DNA from: Pseudorhodobacter antarcticus
GTDB lineage: Bacteria > Pseudomonadota > Alphaproteobacteria > Rhodobacterales > Rhodobacteraceae
DNA length: 64,000 nt
Assembly: GCA_945862435.1 (NCBI GenBank)
Contig: CAMAXX010000012.1
Location: 1 to 64,000 of the forward strand
Direction of reading: 5' to 3'
Part shown: piece by piece, positions 27,723-37,652 of the stretch
Layout: each line of letters starts with the position of its first letter
Position numbering within the stretch: the first letter of the stretch is position 1
The notes under the pieces: model-generated
What the model was told of the DNA's origin: nothing
The model's input: the letters and a program-made list of their open reading frames with translations, nothing else
Database searches by the model: none
Made by a program: the position numbers and the translations under genes

Positions 27723-29408
27723 CTATGGCAAGCGAATGCCGTAGCCTTCGGTCACATCGGGATAGGGCATATCAAAGGCGGCTGTGATCAGCCCTTGCGG
27801 CGATTGTGGGGCAATGTGCAGGTAGGATGCGATTTCGCGCAGGCGCGCGGCGGCATTATGGGCGGCGGCTGTTTCCGGCCCCTTTTTCAGCACCATAGCG
27901 GTGCGGCGCAGGTGGGGCAGGCTGGATACGGCGCGCAGGGCAAGGCTTTGCCCTAGGTCTGGGTGCCAGCCCAATTTGGCCCAAGTGGTCAGTGCCAAAT
28001 CCATCGCCGCAGCATCGCCCGCATCTGCGCAAGGAAAGGCGCAGACCAGCGTTTGGGTGGCAAATTGGGCAAGGGCGGCCCATATTTCGGCTGGGATGTC
28101 CTGCGGCGCGGGCAAATCCAGTGCCAAGGTGATGTCGGCGGGCGCGGGCGGCGCTGCGGCCCCCAATTCTGCGGCCCATTCAAAGGTGTTGTTCGCCCCG
28201 TGAAAGGCCGCGATATCGCCGTAACCCGTATTACCCTGCGCGCTATAGACACCCACAGTTTTGGGGGCGAAAACCTGCATCAGGTATTGCACGGGGGGCG
28301 CGTCCAAACTTGCGCCGTGGGGCAGGTTTTGCACTTTGAGTTGTTGCGAGGCCATGACCTGCGGGTTCTGCGCTGCCTGTATCAGATTTTCTGCATCGCC
28401 AAAGCGCCCGTCAGAATAGCGGCGCAGGGGGGATATGCCATGCGCATCTGGGATGGCGTTGCTGTCCAAATCGCCCACGGGATAGCGCGTGGCATAGCTC
28501 ATGCCCAACTGGGCCAATTCGCGCGCGGTCATCGGCAGATTGCGCTGGGCAAGCATGTCCGCAATGGCCTTGCGATGCACGCCTTGTTTGGCGGCAATGG
28601 CAACCCCGCGTGCAAGGTTTGAAATCCACGCGGCAATGGCCTTGGATCGCAACTGCTGAAAACTGCGCACGGGCATGTGGAGCAGGTGCAAGTTATGGAT
28701 CAGCCGTTCGGGCAGCCGCCCGTCTAGACCGCTGCGCAGTTTATGATTGCCATGTTCGCAGATTAAACTGGCATCAAACCCGCCGCCCAATTGCGCAAAT
28801 ATTTTGGATGTCGAACGGCGCAGCACTTCGGTTTTGCGCCGCCAACCCATCCGCAAAATTGGGTCGGGCTGTAGGGTTTCATCGCTGGCGGGATCGACCA
28901 AAAAGGTGCGCCACGCCATGCGCCCCAAGGTGATCGCGTGTTTGCCAAACATGCGCCTTTTCGGCAGCAGGGCGGTTTTGGATTCCAGTTCGGCGCGTGT
29001 CTGCACTGCCAAAAACTCGTCCGCATCCAAAAAGAAGATCTTATCTGCAAAACAAGCGCTTTGCACATAACGCAGCGCTTGGCTGACAAAAATCGCCTGC
29101 CCGTGATAGGCGGGCGGCTTATCGACCAACACGATATTGCCAAGTTCGTGCACCAATTGCGCGATGATGCGGTGGGTGTCGTCGCTGGAGTTATTGTCCA
29201 GAACAAAAATCAAATCCATCAGCGGGGCGTGATGGCGCAAAAACGGCTCGATAATGTCTTGCTCGTTCTTGACGCAGGCAATGGCGATATTGCCCAAAAT
29301 CGGGGCTGCCCCGCGATGTTTGGGCGCCGACAAGCGTGCCAGCGCTGCCGCGATTTTCCCCCGCGCGCGCAAGGCTGCGGGTTGGTCAATTTTCAGCGGA
29401 TTGAACAC
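27723..29408 (-). CDS. Family 2 glycosyltransferase-like protein with unknown C-terminal half
   Basis: 561 residues from a GTG at 29408. The N-terminal half is a GT-A type glycosyltransferase 2 fold of the Glyco_tranf_2_4 kind: IAIACVKNEQDIIEPFLRHHAPLMDLIFVLDNNSSDDT and the metal-binding IFFLDADEFLAV (DxDEF). A long C-terminal region from about residue 330 has no motif I recognise; GVYSAQGNTGYGDIAAFHG and ALDLPAPQDIPAEIWAALA could come from a nucleotide-binding fold. It may add sugars to surface polysaccharide, but the acceptor is unknown. It converges on leuA with an 11-base gap and no visible terminator. Confidence 0.75.
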   Translation of the reverse strand: MFNPLKIDQPAALRARGKIAAALARLSAPKHRGAAPILGNIAIACVKNEQDIIEPFLRHHAPLMDLIFVLDNNSSDDTHRIIAQLVHELGNIVLVDKPPAYHGQAIFVSQALRYVQSACFADKIFFLDADEFLAVQTRAELESKTALLPKRRMFGKHAITLGRMAWRTFLVDPASDETLQPDPILRMGWRRKTEVLRRSTSKIFAQLGGGFDASLICEHGNHKLRSGLDGRLPERLIHNLHLLHMPVRSFQQLRSKAIAAWISNLARGVAIAAKQGVHRKAIADMLAQRNLPMTARELAQLGMSYATRYPVGDLDSNAIPDAHGISPLRRYSDGRFGDAENLIQAAQNPQVMASQQLKVQNLPHGASLDAPPVQYLMQVFAPKTVGVYSAQGNTGYGDIAAFHGANNTFEWAAELGAAAPPAPADITLALDLPAPQDIPAEIWAALAQFATQTLVCAFPCADAGDAAAMDLALTTWAKLGWHPDLGQSLALRAVSSLPHLRRTAMVLKKGPETAAAHNAAARLREIASYLHIAPQSPQGLITAAFDMPYPDVTEGYGIRLP

Positions 29409-29556
29409 GCATCGTCCCGTCTTATTTCGATCATTGGCCCTGTGATGGGCAGGTCAGGCCAACATGCACAGGCCGCTTTGGAAAGCAAGTGCGCCAAAGC
29501 CATTGGACAATTCTGCGCCCTTATGACAAGGAAGGCGCAACTGAAGGATGCCTTAC

Positions 29557-30891
29557 ATGACCCAGCGCCCCACTGTAACCCGCTTTGCCCCATCGCCCAC
29601 TGGCTATATCCATGTGGGCAATCTGCGCACCGCTTTGATGAACTATATGATCGCGCGCAAAACGGGCGGCACGTTTATTCTGCGGCTGGATGACACCGAT
29701 CAAGAACGTTCCAAACAGGAATATGCCGATGGGATCATGACCGATCTGGAATGGCTGGGCCTGCATTGGGACAGGGTTGAAAAGCAATCCTTGCGCATGG
29801 ATCGCTACCGCGTGGCAGCGGACGGGCTGCGCGCGGCGGCGCGGTTTTATGAGTGTTTTGAAACGCCAGTAGAGTTGGATTTAAAGCGCAAGAAGCAGCT
29901 GAACATGGGCAAGCCCCCTGTTTATGACCGCGCCAGTTACAAGTTGGACGAGGCAGCCCGGGCCGCGATGCGCGCCGAGGGTCGCGAGGGATACTGGCGA
30001 TTTTTGCTGGATCAACAGCGCATTGAATGGCCCGATGGAATTTTGGGCGACATCTCGATTGATGCGGCATCGGTGTCTGACCCCGTTCTGATCCGCGCCG
30101 ATGGACAGGTGCTTTATACCTTTGCCTCATCGGTGGATGATATTGATATGGGGGTGACGTTTATTGTGCGCGGGGCCGATCACGTGACCAACACCGCCAC
30201 GCAGATTCAGATTATGCAGGCGATGGGCGGCACCCCGCCGCATTTTGCGCACCATTCGCTGCTGACAGGTGCAGGGGGCGAGGAATTGTCCAAACGCCTT
30301 GGCACGCTGTCCTTGCGCGACCTTCGGGCGCGAGGGGTGGAGCCGCTGGCGCTGCTATCGCTGATGGCGCGGCTTGGGTCATCCAAACCTGTGGAACTGG
30401 CGTCATCGATGCAAGATTTGATCGACGGGTTCGATGTGGGCAGTTTTGGCGCGGCCCCGACCAAATTTGATGCCGAAGATTTGTTCCCGCTGACCCGTGC
30501 GTATGTGCAATCTTTGCCGCTGCCTGCAGTGGCGGATAAAATCAGGGCGCTGGGCGTGCCTGACGCGCTGGCCGAAGGGTTCTGGACTGTTGCCAAGGCT
30601 AATATCACCGTGCTGGATGATCTGGCCAAATGGTGGGAATTGCTGCGCGATGGGGCCGTGCCCTTGGTGGCCGATGAAGACCGCGAGTTTGTCAAAACCG
30701 CCTTTGATATGCTGCCGCCTCAGCCGTGGAGCCACGCCACGTGGGGCGAGTGGACGGCGGCGGTGCGCGAGGCGACGGGCCGCAAGGGCGGCGCGCTGTT
30801 CCGCCCGCTGCGCCGCGCGATTACGGGGCTGGACGCTGGCCCTGAAATGGCCGATGTGCTGCCGCTGCTGCAAAATCGCCCACAGCTTTAG
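29557..30891 (+). CDS. gltX: Glutamyl-tRNA synthetase (short type)
   Basis: 444 residues. The start at 29557 (MTQRPTVTRFAPSPTG) has AGGA eight bases upstream; 29548 is possible. Class I motifs are FAPSPTGYIHVGNLRTALMN (HIGH box as HVGN) and GEELSKRLGTLSL (KMSKS box as LSKRLG). The C-terminal anticodon-binding part is helical. It charges tRNA-Glu, and many alphaproteobacteria have two GltX paralogues, one of which also charges tRNA-Gln for the amidotransferase route. Which one this is cannot be decided here. Next downstream on the strand is the glycine riboswitch. Confidence 0.93.
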   Translation: MTQRPTVTRFAPSPTGYIHVGNLRTALMNYMIARKTGGTFILRLDDTDQERSKQEYADGIMTDLEWLGLHWDRVEKQSLRMDRYRVAADGLRAAARFYECFETPVELDLKRKKQLNMGKPPVYDRASYKLDEAARAAMRAEGREGYWRFLLDQQRIEWPDGILGDISIDAASVSDPVLIRADGQVLYTFASSVDDIDMGVTFIVRGADHVTNTATQIQIMQAMGGTPPHFAHHSLLTGAGGEELSKRLGTLSLRDLRARGVEPLALLSLMARLGSSKPVELASSMQDLIDGFDVGSFGAAPTKFDAEDLFPLTRAYVQSLPLPAVADKIRALGVPDALAEGFWTVAKANITVLDDLAKWWELLRDGAVPLVADEDREFVKTAFDMLPPQPWSHATWGEWTAAVREATGRKGGALFRPLRRAITGLDAGPEMADVLPLLQNRPQL

Positions 30892-31025
30892 TCGTTTGTG
30901 AACATATGGTTTGAAAGGCCCTCCGATAGTTTGGGCGGACTTTTTGGGTTGTCGTAAAAATTAGGTAACAGGTCGATTTTCGCCCTTGCTCTTGGGCGTG
31001 GGGCTGGCTACCAATAAGGCGTCAG

Positions 31026-31192
31026 ATCGGGAGAATTCGTTAAATCGAATGCCGAAGGAGCAACCGCCCCGGTAAACTCTCAGGCAAATGAACCGTTCTG
31101 GCTGCGAAACTCTGGAGAGTGGCGATACGCCCGCCGAAGGGATAACGATCTCAGGCGCCGAGCCGTTATGGCTGGGCAGGGACAGAGGGGGC
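31026..31192 (+). ncRNA. Tandem glycine riboswitch
   Basis: Two glycine aptamers follow one another upstream of gcvT. Aptamer 1 (about 31028-31096) has GGGAGAAT, GCCGAAGGAGCAA and CTCAGGCAAATGAACCG. Aptamer 2 (about 31106-31191) has TCTGGAGAG, CGCCGAAGGGATAA, CTCAGGCGCCGAG and a closing GGGACAGAGGGG. The GCCGAAGGxxxAA and CTCAGGCA blocks are the family core. In known cases such pairs switch on glycine cleavage genes when glycine is abundant. This unit fills most of the 365-base gap between gltX and gcvT. Upstream of it (30892-31025) I see no gene and only weak promoter-like sequence. Confidence 0.95.
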
Positions 31193-31256
31193 ACCACAAA
31201 GGGCGCTTGCGCCCATAACGGTGCTGGCCTGTGGCCACGCAGATCTGGGGGCGCGC

Positions 31257-32372
31257 GTGAGCAATCAAATGTCTGGGCTTTTGCGGTTGCCGTTGCATGA
31301 TCTGCATGTGGAACTGGGCGGCAAGATAGTGGGGTTTGCGGGCTATGACATGCCCGTGCAGTATCCCCTTGGTGTGATGGGCGAGCATCTGCACACGCGC
31401 GCCAAGGCGGGGCTTTTTGATGTATCGCACATGGGGCAGATACTGGCCTATCCCACGGGAAATATAGAAGAATTGGCGCTGGATTTAGAACGGCTGATGC
31501 CGATTGATGTGGCGGGCCTTGCCCCGTGGCGGCAGCGGTACGGCGTGTTGACAAATGATACGGGCGGAATATTGGACGATCTGATGATTGCCCATCGCGG
31601 CGATCATTTTCTGATTGTCGTCAACGCCGCCTGCAAAGCGGCGGATTTTGACCATCTGCAAGCGCACCTGCGCTGCGCCAATCTTACCATGTGTTCAGAT
31701 AGAGCGCTGCTGGCCCTGCAAGGCCCGCAGGCTGAGGCGGCGCTAGCGCAGATTTTGCGAGGTGTGGGGGCCATGCGGTTTATGGATGTGCGGATTTTTG
31801 GCGATATTTGGGTGTCGCGGTCAGGCTATACGGGCGAGGATGGCTTTGAGATTTCGATCCCGAACACGCAGGTTGCCGTCTTTGCCCGCAGCCTGCTGGC
31901 GATGCAGGGTGTTGCCCCGATTGGTCTTGGCGCGCGCGATAGTTTGCGGCTGGAAGCGGGGATGCCGCTGTATGGTCACGACATAGATCAGACAACGTCG
32001 CCCGTCGAGGCGGGGCTGGCTTGGGCCATTTCCAAAACGCGCCGCGCAGGCGGGGCGCGGGCAGGCGGGTTTGCGGGCGCGGCGCGGATTTTGGCGCAAT
32101 TATCCAGTGGCGTCAGCCGTTTGCGCGTGGGCCTGCGCCCCGATAGCCGCGCGCCGATGCGCGAAGGTGTGGTGTTGCTGGATGGGAATGCGCCGATTGG
32201 GCGGATCACGTCTGGCGGGTTTAGCCCCACGCTGAATGCCCCCATTTCGATGGGCTATCTGCCATTGAAATTCACCGAAATCGGCACGCTGATTGCGGGC
32301 GATTTGCGCGGAAAACCGACACCACTGCGCGTTTGCGCGCTGCCTTTCCACCCCACCAATTACAAACGATAG
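31257..32372 (+). CDS. gcvT: Glycine cleavage system T protein (aminomethyltransferase)
   Basis: 371 residues from a GTG at 31257 with GGGGG upstream; an ATG at 31269 is the alternative. Family landmarks: LHDLHVELGGKIVGFAGYDMPVQYP, AGLFDVSHMGQI, YGVLTNDTGGILDDLMIA, SGYTGEDGFEIS, and GLGARDSLRLEAGMPLYGHDI. It takes the aminomethyl group from lipoyl-GcvH, releases ammonia and passes the carbon to tetrahydrofolate. It is the first gene of gcvT-gcvH-gcvP behind the glycine riboswitch. Near residue 265 there is a short Gly/Ala/Arg-rich insertion (RRAGGARAGGFAGA). Confidence 0.95.
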   Translation: MSNQMSGLLRLPLHDLHVELGGKIVGFAGYDMPVQYPLGVMGEHLHTRAKAGLFDVSHMGQILAYPTGNIEELALDLERLMPIDVAGLAPWRQRYGVLTNDTGGILDDLMIAHRGDHFLIVVNAACKAADFDHLQAHLRCANLTMCSDRALLALQGPQAEAALAQILRGVGAMRFMDVRIFGDIWVSRSGYTGEDGFEISIPNTQVAVFARSLLAMQGVAPIGLGARDSLRLEAGMPLYGHDIDQTTSPVEAGLAWAISKTRRAGGARAGGFAGAARILAQLSSGVSRLRVGLRPDSRAPMREGVVLLDGNAPIGRITSGGFSPTLNAPISMGYLPLKFTEIGTLIAGDLRGKPTPLRVCALPFHPTNYKR

Positions 32373-32380
32373 GAGCGATT

Positions 32381-32740
32381 ATGAAATACACGAAAGATCA
32401 CGAATGGCTGCGCGTTGAGGGCGATTTGGTGGTGGTTGGCATTACCGAACATGCCGCGACGCAACTGGGCGATGTTGTATTTGTTGAATTGCCCGAAGTG
32501 GAAACCATGGTGACCACAGGCGATGAGGTTGTGGTAATTGAAAGCGTGAAGGCAGCATCGGATATTTTGGCCCCACTGGACGGCGAAATTGTCGACGTGA
32601 ACCAAAAACTTGTGGATAGTCCTGCGCTTGTGAACGAAGACCCCACGGGCGCTGCATGGTTTTTCAAGATGCGGATTGATGATCTTTCCGTGTTGGATGA
32701 TTTGATGGACGAAGACGAATACGCCGATTTGATCGGTTAG
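32381..32740 (+). CDS. gcvH: Glycine cleavage system H protein (lipoyl carrier)
   Basis: 119 residues, the full family length. The lipoylated lysine lies in VVVIESVKAASDILAP, followed by GEIVDVNQKLVDSPALVNEDP. It shuttles the aminomethyl group between GcvP, GcvT and the lipoamide dehydrogenase. An AGGAG site lies just upstream, and the gap to gcvT is eight bases. Confidence 0.97.
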   Translation: MKYTKDHEWLRVEGDLVVVGITEHAATQLGDVVFVELPEVETMVTTGDEVVVIESVKAASDILAPLDGEIVDVNQKLVDSPALVNEDPTGAAWFFKMRIDDLSVLDDLMDEDEYADLIG

Positions 32741-32778
32741 CCAATCAAACATAACGTTCATTCATAAAAGGTGCCGCT

Positions 32779-35586
32779 ATGGTTTTTACGCCCATTGCTT
32801 ATAATCCCGATGATTTTGCAAACCGCCGTCATATCGGGCCATCACCCGAAGAAATGGACGAAATGCTGCGCGTTGTGGGCGCGCCCAGTTTAGATGCGCT
32901 GATGGAAGAAACTGTGCCTGCCAGCATTCGCCAAGGCGCAGCGCTGTCATGGCATTCGCTGTCGGAAAGCGATCTTTTGGCCAAAATGCGCGGGGTTGCA
33001 GCCAAGAACAAAGTGATGAGCAGCCTAATTGGGCAGGGCTATTATGGCACCTTTACCCCGCCCGCTATCCAGCGAAATATTTTAGAAAATCCCGCGTGGT
33101 ATACGGCCTATACCCCTTATCAACCCGAAATTGCCCAAGGGCGGCTAGAGGCGCTGCTGAACTATCAAACCATGGTGGCAGACCTGACGGGCCTGCCTGT
33201 TGCGAACGCCAGCTTGCTGGACGAGGCGACGGCGGCGGCCGAGGCGATGACCATGGCGCAGCGCGTGGCAAAGTCAAAGGCGGCGGGGTTCTTCGTGGAT
33301 CACGGCTGCCATCCGCAGACCATCGCCGTAATCAAGACTCGCGCGCAGGCCTTGGGCATCCCTGTGACAATTGGCGCGCCTGAGGCGATGATTTCTGAAC
33401 AGGTATTCGGCGCGATTTTTCAGTATCCCGGCAGCTATGGCCATGTGCGCGATTTTACGCATGAAATCAGCGTTTTGCACAACGGCGGCGCGTTGGGGAT
33501 TGTGGCGACAGATCTGCTGGCGCTGGTGCTGCTAAAAGATGCTGGCGCAATGGGAGCGGATATTGCGATTGGGTCAAGCCAGCGTTTTGGCGTGCCATTG
33601 GGCTTTGGCGGGCCGCACGCGGCGTTTTTCGCCTGCCGTAACGAATATAAGCGCGCCATGCCCGGGCGGATTGTGGGCGTATCTGTGGACGGGCGCGGCA
33701 ACCGCGCGCTGCGCCTTGCCCTACAAACGCGCGAGCAGCATATTCGCCGTGAAAAGGCCACATCGAACGTGTGCACAGCGCAGGCGCTGCTGGCGGTGAT
33801 GGCGGGATTTTTCGTTGTTTTTCATGGGCCTAAGGGCCTGCGCGCCATTGCCGAGAGGGTGCATTTTTCGGCCAGTCGCCTTGCCCGCGCGCTGCGCGCC
33901 GCTGGGGCCAAAGTATCCCCGGATGCGTTTTTCGACACGATTACGGTCAAGGTGGGCGTGGGCCAAGCTGGCATTTTGGCCGCTGCAAGGGCCGAAGGGC
34001 TGAACTTTCGCAAAGTGGGCACGGATCGCGTGGGTATTTCTGTGGATGAAACCACCACCGAAGACATCCTGACCCGTGTTCTGCGCGCCTTTGGGATTGA
34101 GGCTGTGCCGCCGCATCGGGGCGAGTTGGCCTTTCCTGAACAGATGCTTAGAAAGACGCCCTATCTGGCTCATCCTGTGTTTCATATGAACCGCGCGGAA
34201 TCGGAAATGATGCGCTATATGCGGCGGCTGTCTGACCGCGATTTGGCGCTGGATCGCGCCATGATCCCTTTGGGTTCTTGCACGATGAAGCTGAATGCGG
34301 CAGCAGAGATGATGCCGATTACTTGGCCCGAATTTTCCAGCATTCACCCTTTTGCCCCTGCCGATCAAACGCAGGGTTACAGCGAGGCGATTGCGGATTT
34401 GACGAAAAAGCTGTGTGAGATTACGGGCTATGAAGCGTTTTCGATGCAGCCAAATTCGGGGGCGCAGGGTGAATATGCCGGGCTGTTGACCATTGCCGCC
34501 TATCACCGCGCCAGGGGGGATAGCCAGCGCAGTATCTGCCTGATCCCGATGTCGGCGCACGGCACTAACCCGGCCTCGGCGCAGATGGCGGGGATGGAGG
34601 TGGTGGTGGTGCAATCTGCGCCCAACGGCGATGTGGATATGGTGGATTTTGCGGCCAAAGCGGCCGCAGCAGGGGGCCGGCTGGCGGCCTGTATGATCAC
34701 CTATCCCAGCACGCATGGCGTGTTCGAGGAGACTGTGCGCGAGATTTGCCGCATTACGCACGGCCATGGCGGGCAGGTCTATCTGGACGGGGCAAATATG
34801 AACGCGCTGGTTGGGCTGGTAAAACCCGGCGAAATTGGCAGCGATGTCAGCCATTTAAACCTGCATAAAACCTTCGCCATTCCGCATGGCGGTGGGGGGC
34901 CAGGCATGGGGCCGATTGGGGTGAAGGCGCATCTGGCCCCTTATCTTCCGCGCGATCCGCGCGAGGACGGCGGCGATGACGCGAAGGGGGGCGCGGTTTC
35001 GGCGGCGCCCTATGGGTCGGCGTCGATATTGCTGATTTCATGGGCCTATTGTTTGATGATGGGCGGGGCGGGGCTGACGCAGGCCACGAAGGTTGCGATC
35101 TTGAACGCCAATTATATCGCTGCGCGCCTAAAAGGGGCCTATCCGATATTGTTTATGGGCAATAAGGGGCGTGTGGCGCATGAGTGTATTTTGGACACCC
35201 GCCCGTTTGCTGATTGCGGCGTGACGGTGGACGATATTGCCAAGCGGTTGATTGATAACGGCTTTCACGCCCCCACCATGAGTTGGCCCGTAGCGGGCAC
35301 GCTGATGGTAGAGCCGACTGAGAGCGAAACCAAGGCCGAGATTGACCGATTTATCACGGCCCTATTATCCATTCGCGCCGAGATTGCGGAGGTGGAGGCG
35401 GGCGAGATTGCCGCCGAAGATAGCCCGCTGCGCCATGCCCCCCATACTTTGGAAGATTTGATCGCGGATTGGACGCGCAAATACCCGCGCGCGCAGGGAT
35501 GTTTCCCCCCCCGGGTGCCTTTCGGATTGATAAATACTGGCCGCCCGTGGGCCGTGTGGACAATGTTTTTGGCGACCGCAATTTGA
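32779..35586 (+). CDS. gcvP: Glycine dehydrogenase (decarboxylating) P protein, C-terminus frameshifted
   Basis: 935 residues as read. It is the fused homodimeric P protein: the N-terminal half starts [18 protein letters not shown] and the PLP-binding half has [13 protein letters not shown], the cofactor lysine in [20 protein letters not shown], and GADMNAL-like [10 protein letters not shown]. It decarboxylates glycine and loads GcvH. After GCFPP (near 35505) the frame departs into [10 protein letters not shown] and stops at 35586. The conserved ending [20 protein letters not shown], then PPMEAY, is intact in another frame and ends with TAG at 35631-35633. A tract of eight C at 35505-35512 is the break; one extra C would restore the family ending, so the true gene probably runs to 35633. 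Confidence 0.93.
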   Translation: MVFTPIAYNPDDFANRRHIGPSPEEMDEMLRVVGAPSLDALMEETVPASIRQGAALSWHSLSESDLLAKMRGVAAKNKVMSSLIGQGYYGTFTPPAIQRNILENPAWYTAYTPYQPEIAQGRLEALLNYQTMVADLTGLPVANASLLDEATAAAEAMTMAQRVAKSKAAGFFVDHGCHPQTIAVIKTRAQALGIPVTIGAPEAMISEQVFGAIFQYPGSYGHVRDFTHEISVLHNGGALGIVATDLLALVLLKDAGAMGADIAIGSSQRFGVPLGFGGPHAAFFACRNEYKRAMPGRIVGVSVDGRGNRALRLALQTREQHIRREKATSNVCTAQALLAVMAGFFVVFHGPKGLRAIAERVHFSASRLARALRAAGAKVSPDAFFDTITVKVGVGQAGILAAARAEGLNFRKVGTDRVGISVDETTTEDILTRVLRAFGIEAVPPHRGELAFPEQMLRKTPYLAHPVFHMNRAESEMMRYMRRLSDRDLALDRAMIPLGSCTMKLNAAAEMMPITWPEFSSIHPFAPADQTQGYSEAIADLTKKLCEITGYEAFSMQPNSGAQGEYAGLLTIAAYHRARGDSQRSICLIPMSAHGTNPASAQMAGMEVVVVQSAPNGDVDMVDFAAKAAAAGGRLAACMITYPSTHGVFEETVREICRITHGHGGQVYLDGANMNALVGLVKPGEIGSDVSHLNLHKTFAIPHGGGGPGMGPIGVKAHLAPYLPRDPREDGGDDAKGGAVSAAPYGSASILLISWAYCLMMGGAGLTQATKVAILNANYIAARLKGAYPILFMGNKGRVAHECILDTRPFADCGVTVDDIAKRLIDNGFHAPTMSWPVAGTLMVEPTESETKAEIDRFITALLSIRAEIAEVEAGEIAAEDSPLRHAPHTLEDLIADWTRKYPRAQGCFPPRVPFGLINTGRPWAVWTMFLATAI

Positions 35587-35670
35587 TTTGCATATGCCCG
35601 CCGATGGAGGCGTATTTGCCAGAGGCCCAGTAGAGACCCAGTAGCGGCCTAGGCGCGGCGCGGGCGCAAA

Positions 35671-35736
35671 GGGGGCTTGCCCCCTCTGGCCCTTTGGGCC
35701 ATTCACCCCCAAGGTATTTGGGCCAATGTGAAAGGG
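35671..35736 (+). repeat. Composite intergenic element D (terminator-like)
   Basis: A single half-element after gcvP: GC hairpin GGGGGC-tt-GCCCCC (35671-35684), second hairpin GGCC-cttt-GGGCC, CATTCACCCCC, then AAGGTATTTGGGCCAATGTG and AAAGGG just before azlC. The order of modules is the same as in elements B and E. It probably ends gcvTHP transcription. The azlC ATG follows the tail directly. Confidence 0.6.
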
Positions 35737-35742
35737 CGCGGG

Positions 35743-36450
35743 ATGGCGCAAGAATTAGGGGCGCAGGACATCAGGCGCGGCGCGGTGGTGGGGCTGCCCA
35801 TCATGCTGGGGTATTTTCCTATTGCCTTTTCCTTTGGGGTTGCTGCGACAAAGGCGGGGCTATCGCCGATTGAAGCGGTGGTGATGTCGCTGCTGATGTA
35901 TTCGGGGGCGGCGCAGTTTATGGCCATTGCGCTGGTTGCGGCCGGGGCGGGGTTTTGGCTTAGCGTGGCGACCTTAGTGGGCATGAGCCTGCGGCATGTG
36001 CTGTATGGGCCAAGCCTGCTGCGCGCGGGAGGGCAAAGCGTGCCGCCAAAGGGCGCGCTGCTATGGGGCTTTGGCCTGACGGACGAGGTGTTTGGCGCGG
36101 GGCTTGGTGCGATCGCGCGCGGGCAGGCGATGACGGGCGCCTTTATTTGGGGGCTGACGCTGGTATCTTATGCGGCATGGGTGGGCGGCACGGCTGTGGG
36201 CGCGTTGGCGGGGGCAAGCGCGCTGGCCGCATGGCCAAGCGTGGATGCGGGGTTAAGCTTTATGCTGACGGCGCTGTTTTTGGCACTGCTGCTGTCGATC
36301 ATGCAGCGCGCGCAGTTGCCGGTGATTGCGGTAGCGCTGGTGGGGACGGTGGCCTGCAGTTTTGTGATTTCGCCCACGGCGGGCATTATGGCGGGGATGA
36401 TCCTAGGCGCACTGGTGGGCACCGTGGTGGGGGGGCGTGATGCGGCCTGA
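35743..36450 (+). CDS. azlC: AzlC-family branched-chain amino acid exporter, large subunit
   Basis: 235 residues from the ATG at 35743. Highly hydrophobic with the AzlC start GAVVGLPIMLGYFPIAFSFGVAATKAGLSPIEAVVMSLLMYSGAAQFMAIALV and GMSLRHVLYGPSL, then GFGLTDEVFGAG. AzlC with the small AzlD partner forms an inner-membrane exporter of branched-chain amino acids or related compounds. The azlD start overlaps its end. Confidence 0.9.
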   Translation: MAQELGAQDIRRGAVVGLPIMLGYFPIAFSFGVAATKAGLSPIEAVVMSLLMYSGAAQFMAIALVAAGAGFWLSVATLVGMSLRHVLYGPSLLRAGGQSVPPKGALLWGFGLTDEVFGAGLGAIARGQAMTGAFIWGLTLVSYAAWVGGTAVGALAGASALAAWPSVDAGLSFMLTALFLALLLSIMQRAQLPVIAVALVGTVACSFVISPTAGIMAGMILGALVGTVVGGRDAA

Positions 36451-36757
36451 GATTTTTGCCCTGATCGCCGTGGTAGGCGCGTTCGTTTGGGCGTTTCGCG
36501 CGCTGCCGATGCGGCTGGATATGGCGAAGATGCCAGAAAAGGGGGCGCTGGCACGGTTTTTTGCGGCCACGGGCGTGGCGGCGATTGCCACGCTGTTTGC
36601 GGCATCGATGTTGCCCGAATTTGCGGGCGGGCGCACGGTGCCTGCTCTGCTGGGCAGTGCGGCGGTGCTGGCCCTGTATTTGCCCAGTCGGTCTGTGGTT
36701 TTGGCCACGCTCGCGGGGGCAATCGCCTATGGTGCGGGTTTTGCCCTGTTGGCTTAG
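36440..36757 (+). CDS. azlD: AzlD-family exporter small subunit
   Basis: 105 residues from the ATG at 36440 (a GTG one codon earlier is possible), overlapping the azlC end by 11 bases. It has three or four membrane spans and the AzlD pattern AVVGAFVWAFRALPMRL followed by a final YGAGFALLA. It pairs with AzlC as the permease's second subunit. Confidence 0.88.
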   Translation: MRPEIFALIAVVGAFVWAFRALPMRLDMAKMPEKGALARFFAATGVAAIATLFAASMLPEFAGGRTVPALLGSAAVLALYLPSRSVVLATLAGAIAYGAGFALLA

Positions 36758-36809
36758 GCCGCGTGGGTTGACTGCGCCGATCGCGGGGCAACCGCGCGCG
36801 CAGGACTGA

Positions 36810-37598
36810 TTATAAATCTGCGTTCAGAAATGCGCGGACTGTTTCTTCGAATTCGCGGGGCTTTTCGGCGTGCAGCCAGTGCCCCGCATCTGCAAGTTTT
36901 GCAAAGCGCGCTTTTGGAAATAGGGTTTGGATTTTGGGGCGCGCGTTTGGCTGGACATAGTGCGAATTTGCCCCTGTTAGAAACAGGGTGGGGCCGTCAA
37001 ATCGGCCCGTGGTTTCGGGCCAGCCGATGATGAAATCCATCTGATCGTGCAGCGCGGATAAGTTCAGCTTCCATGTGGCGGGACTGGATCGCAAATCCAG
37101 TGATTGCAGGAAAAACGCGCGAAGGGCGGGGTCGGTGACCAAGGGCGCAAGAAGGGCGTCGGCCTGCGTGCGCGAGGATATGGAGGCCAGATCAATCGCT
37201 TGCATCGCGTCGATAGGGCGGGATTGATCGTGGCTATATGCCATGGGGGCAATGTCGGCCACGATCAGGCGGCGCAGCAGCGCGCCGCCGAATTGGGCCT
37301 GTGTTAGAGCAAGCTGCATCGCGGCCTTGCCGCCCATGGAATGGCCCAAAAGGTCAACAGGCGCGCCGATATGGGTGATGACCTGGGCCAGATCGGCGGC
37401 CAGATCGGGGTAGCTGTGGGCGGGGCTATGCGGGCTGCCTCCGTGGTTGCGCATATCGACGGCAATCACATCGCGGGTATCGGCCAAGCGGCGCGCAATT
37501 ACGCCCCAATTGCGGGCCGATCCGAACAGCCCATGCGCAATCAGCAAAGGCGGCGCGGTAATAGCTCCGTTGGCAGGGTGGAGGATTTGGGCAAGCAT
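36810..37598 (-). CDS. Alpha/beta-hydrolase (YbfF-like esterase)
   Basis: 262 residues from the ATG at 37598 (MLAQILHPANG). The fold landmarks are the oxyanion strand LLIAHGLFGSARNWGVIARRLAD, DMRNHGGSPHS, the nucleophile elbow LLGHSMGGKAAMQLAL (Ser in GHSMGG), and the catalytic His in LADAGHWLHAEKP near the end. HGLFGSARNW and DMRNHG.S are typical of the YbfF/ABHD11 esterase branch that acts on short acyl esters or acyl-CoA. It is divergent from the small gene at 37653. Confidence 0.86.
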   Translation of the reverse strand: MLAQILHPANGAITAPPLLIAHGLFGSARNWGVIARRLADTRDVIAVDMRNHGGSPHSPAHSYPDLAADLAQVITHIGAPVDLLGHSMGGKAAMQLALTQAQFGGALLRRLIVADIAPMAYSHDQSRPIDAMQAIDLASISSRTQADALLAPLVTDPALRAFFLQSLDLRSSPATWKLNLSALHDQMDFIIGWPETTGRFDGPTLFLTGANSHYVQPNARPKIQTLFPKARFAKLADAGHWLHAEKPREFEETVRAFLNADL

Positions 37599-37652
37599 AC
37601 AGCAGCGTAACGCAGGCTTGCGCGGCCAGCAAGGCGCGGTTAGCCTTGCGCT

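Noticed and set aside
29409..29556. Possible regulatory RNA between the glycosyltransferase and gltX
   Set aside because: No stable stem, conserved motif or promoter that I could recognise.
30919..30955. Possible gltX terminator (TCCG...CGGA then TTTTT)
   Set aside because: Only a four-base stem with a long loop; too weak to annotate.
33721..34854. 377-codon minus-strand ORF
   Set aside because: Shadow of gcvP produced by GC-rich codon usage; composition is His/Arg-rich with no domain.
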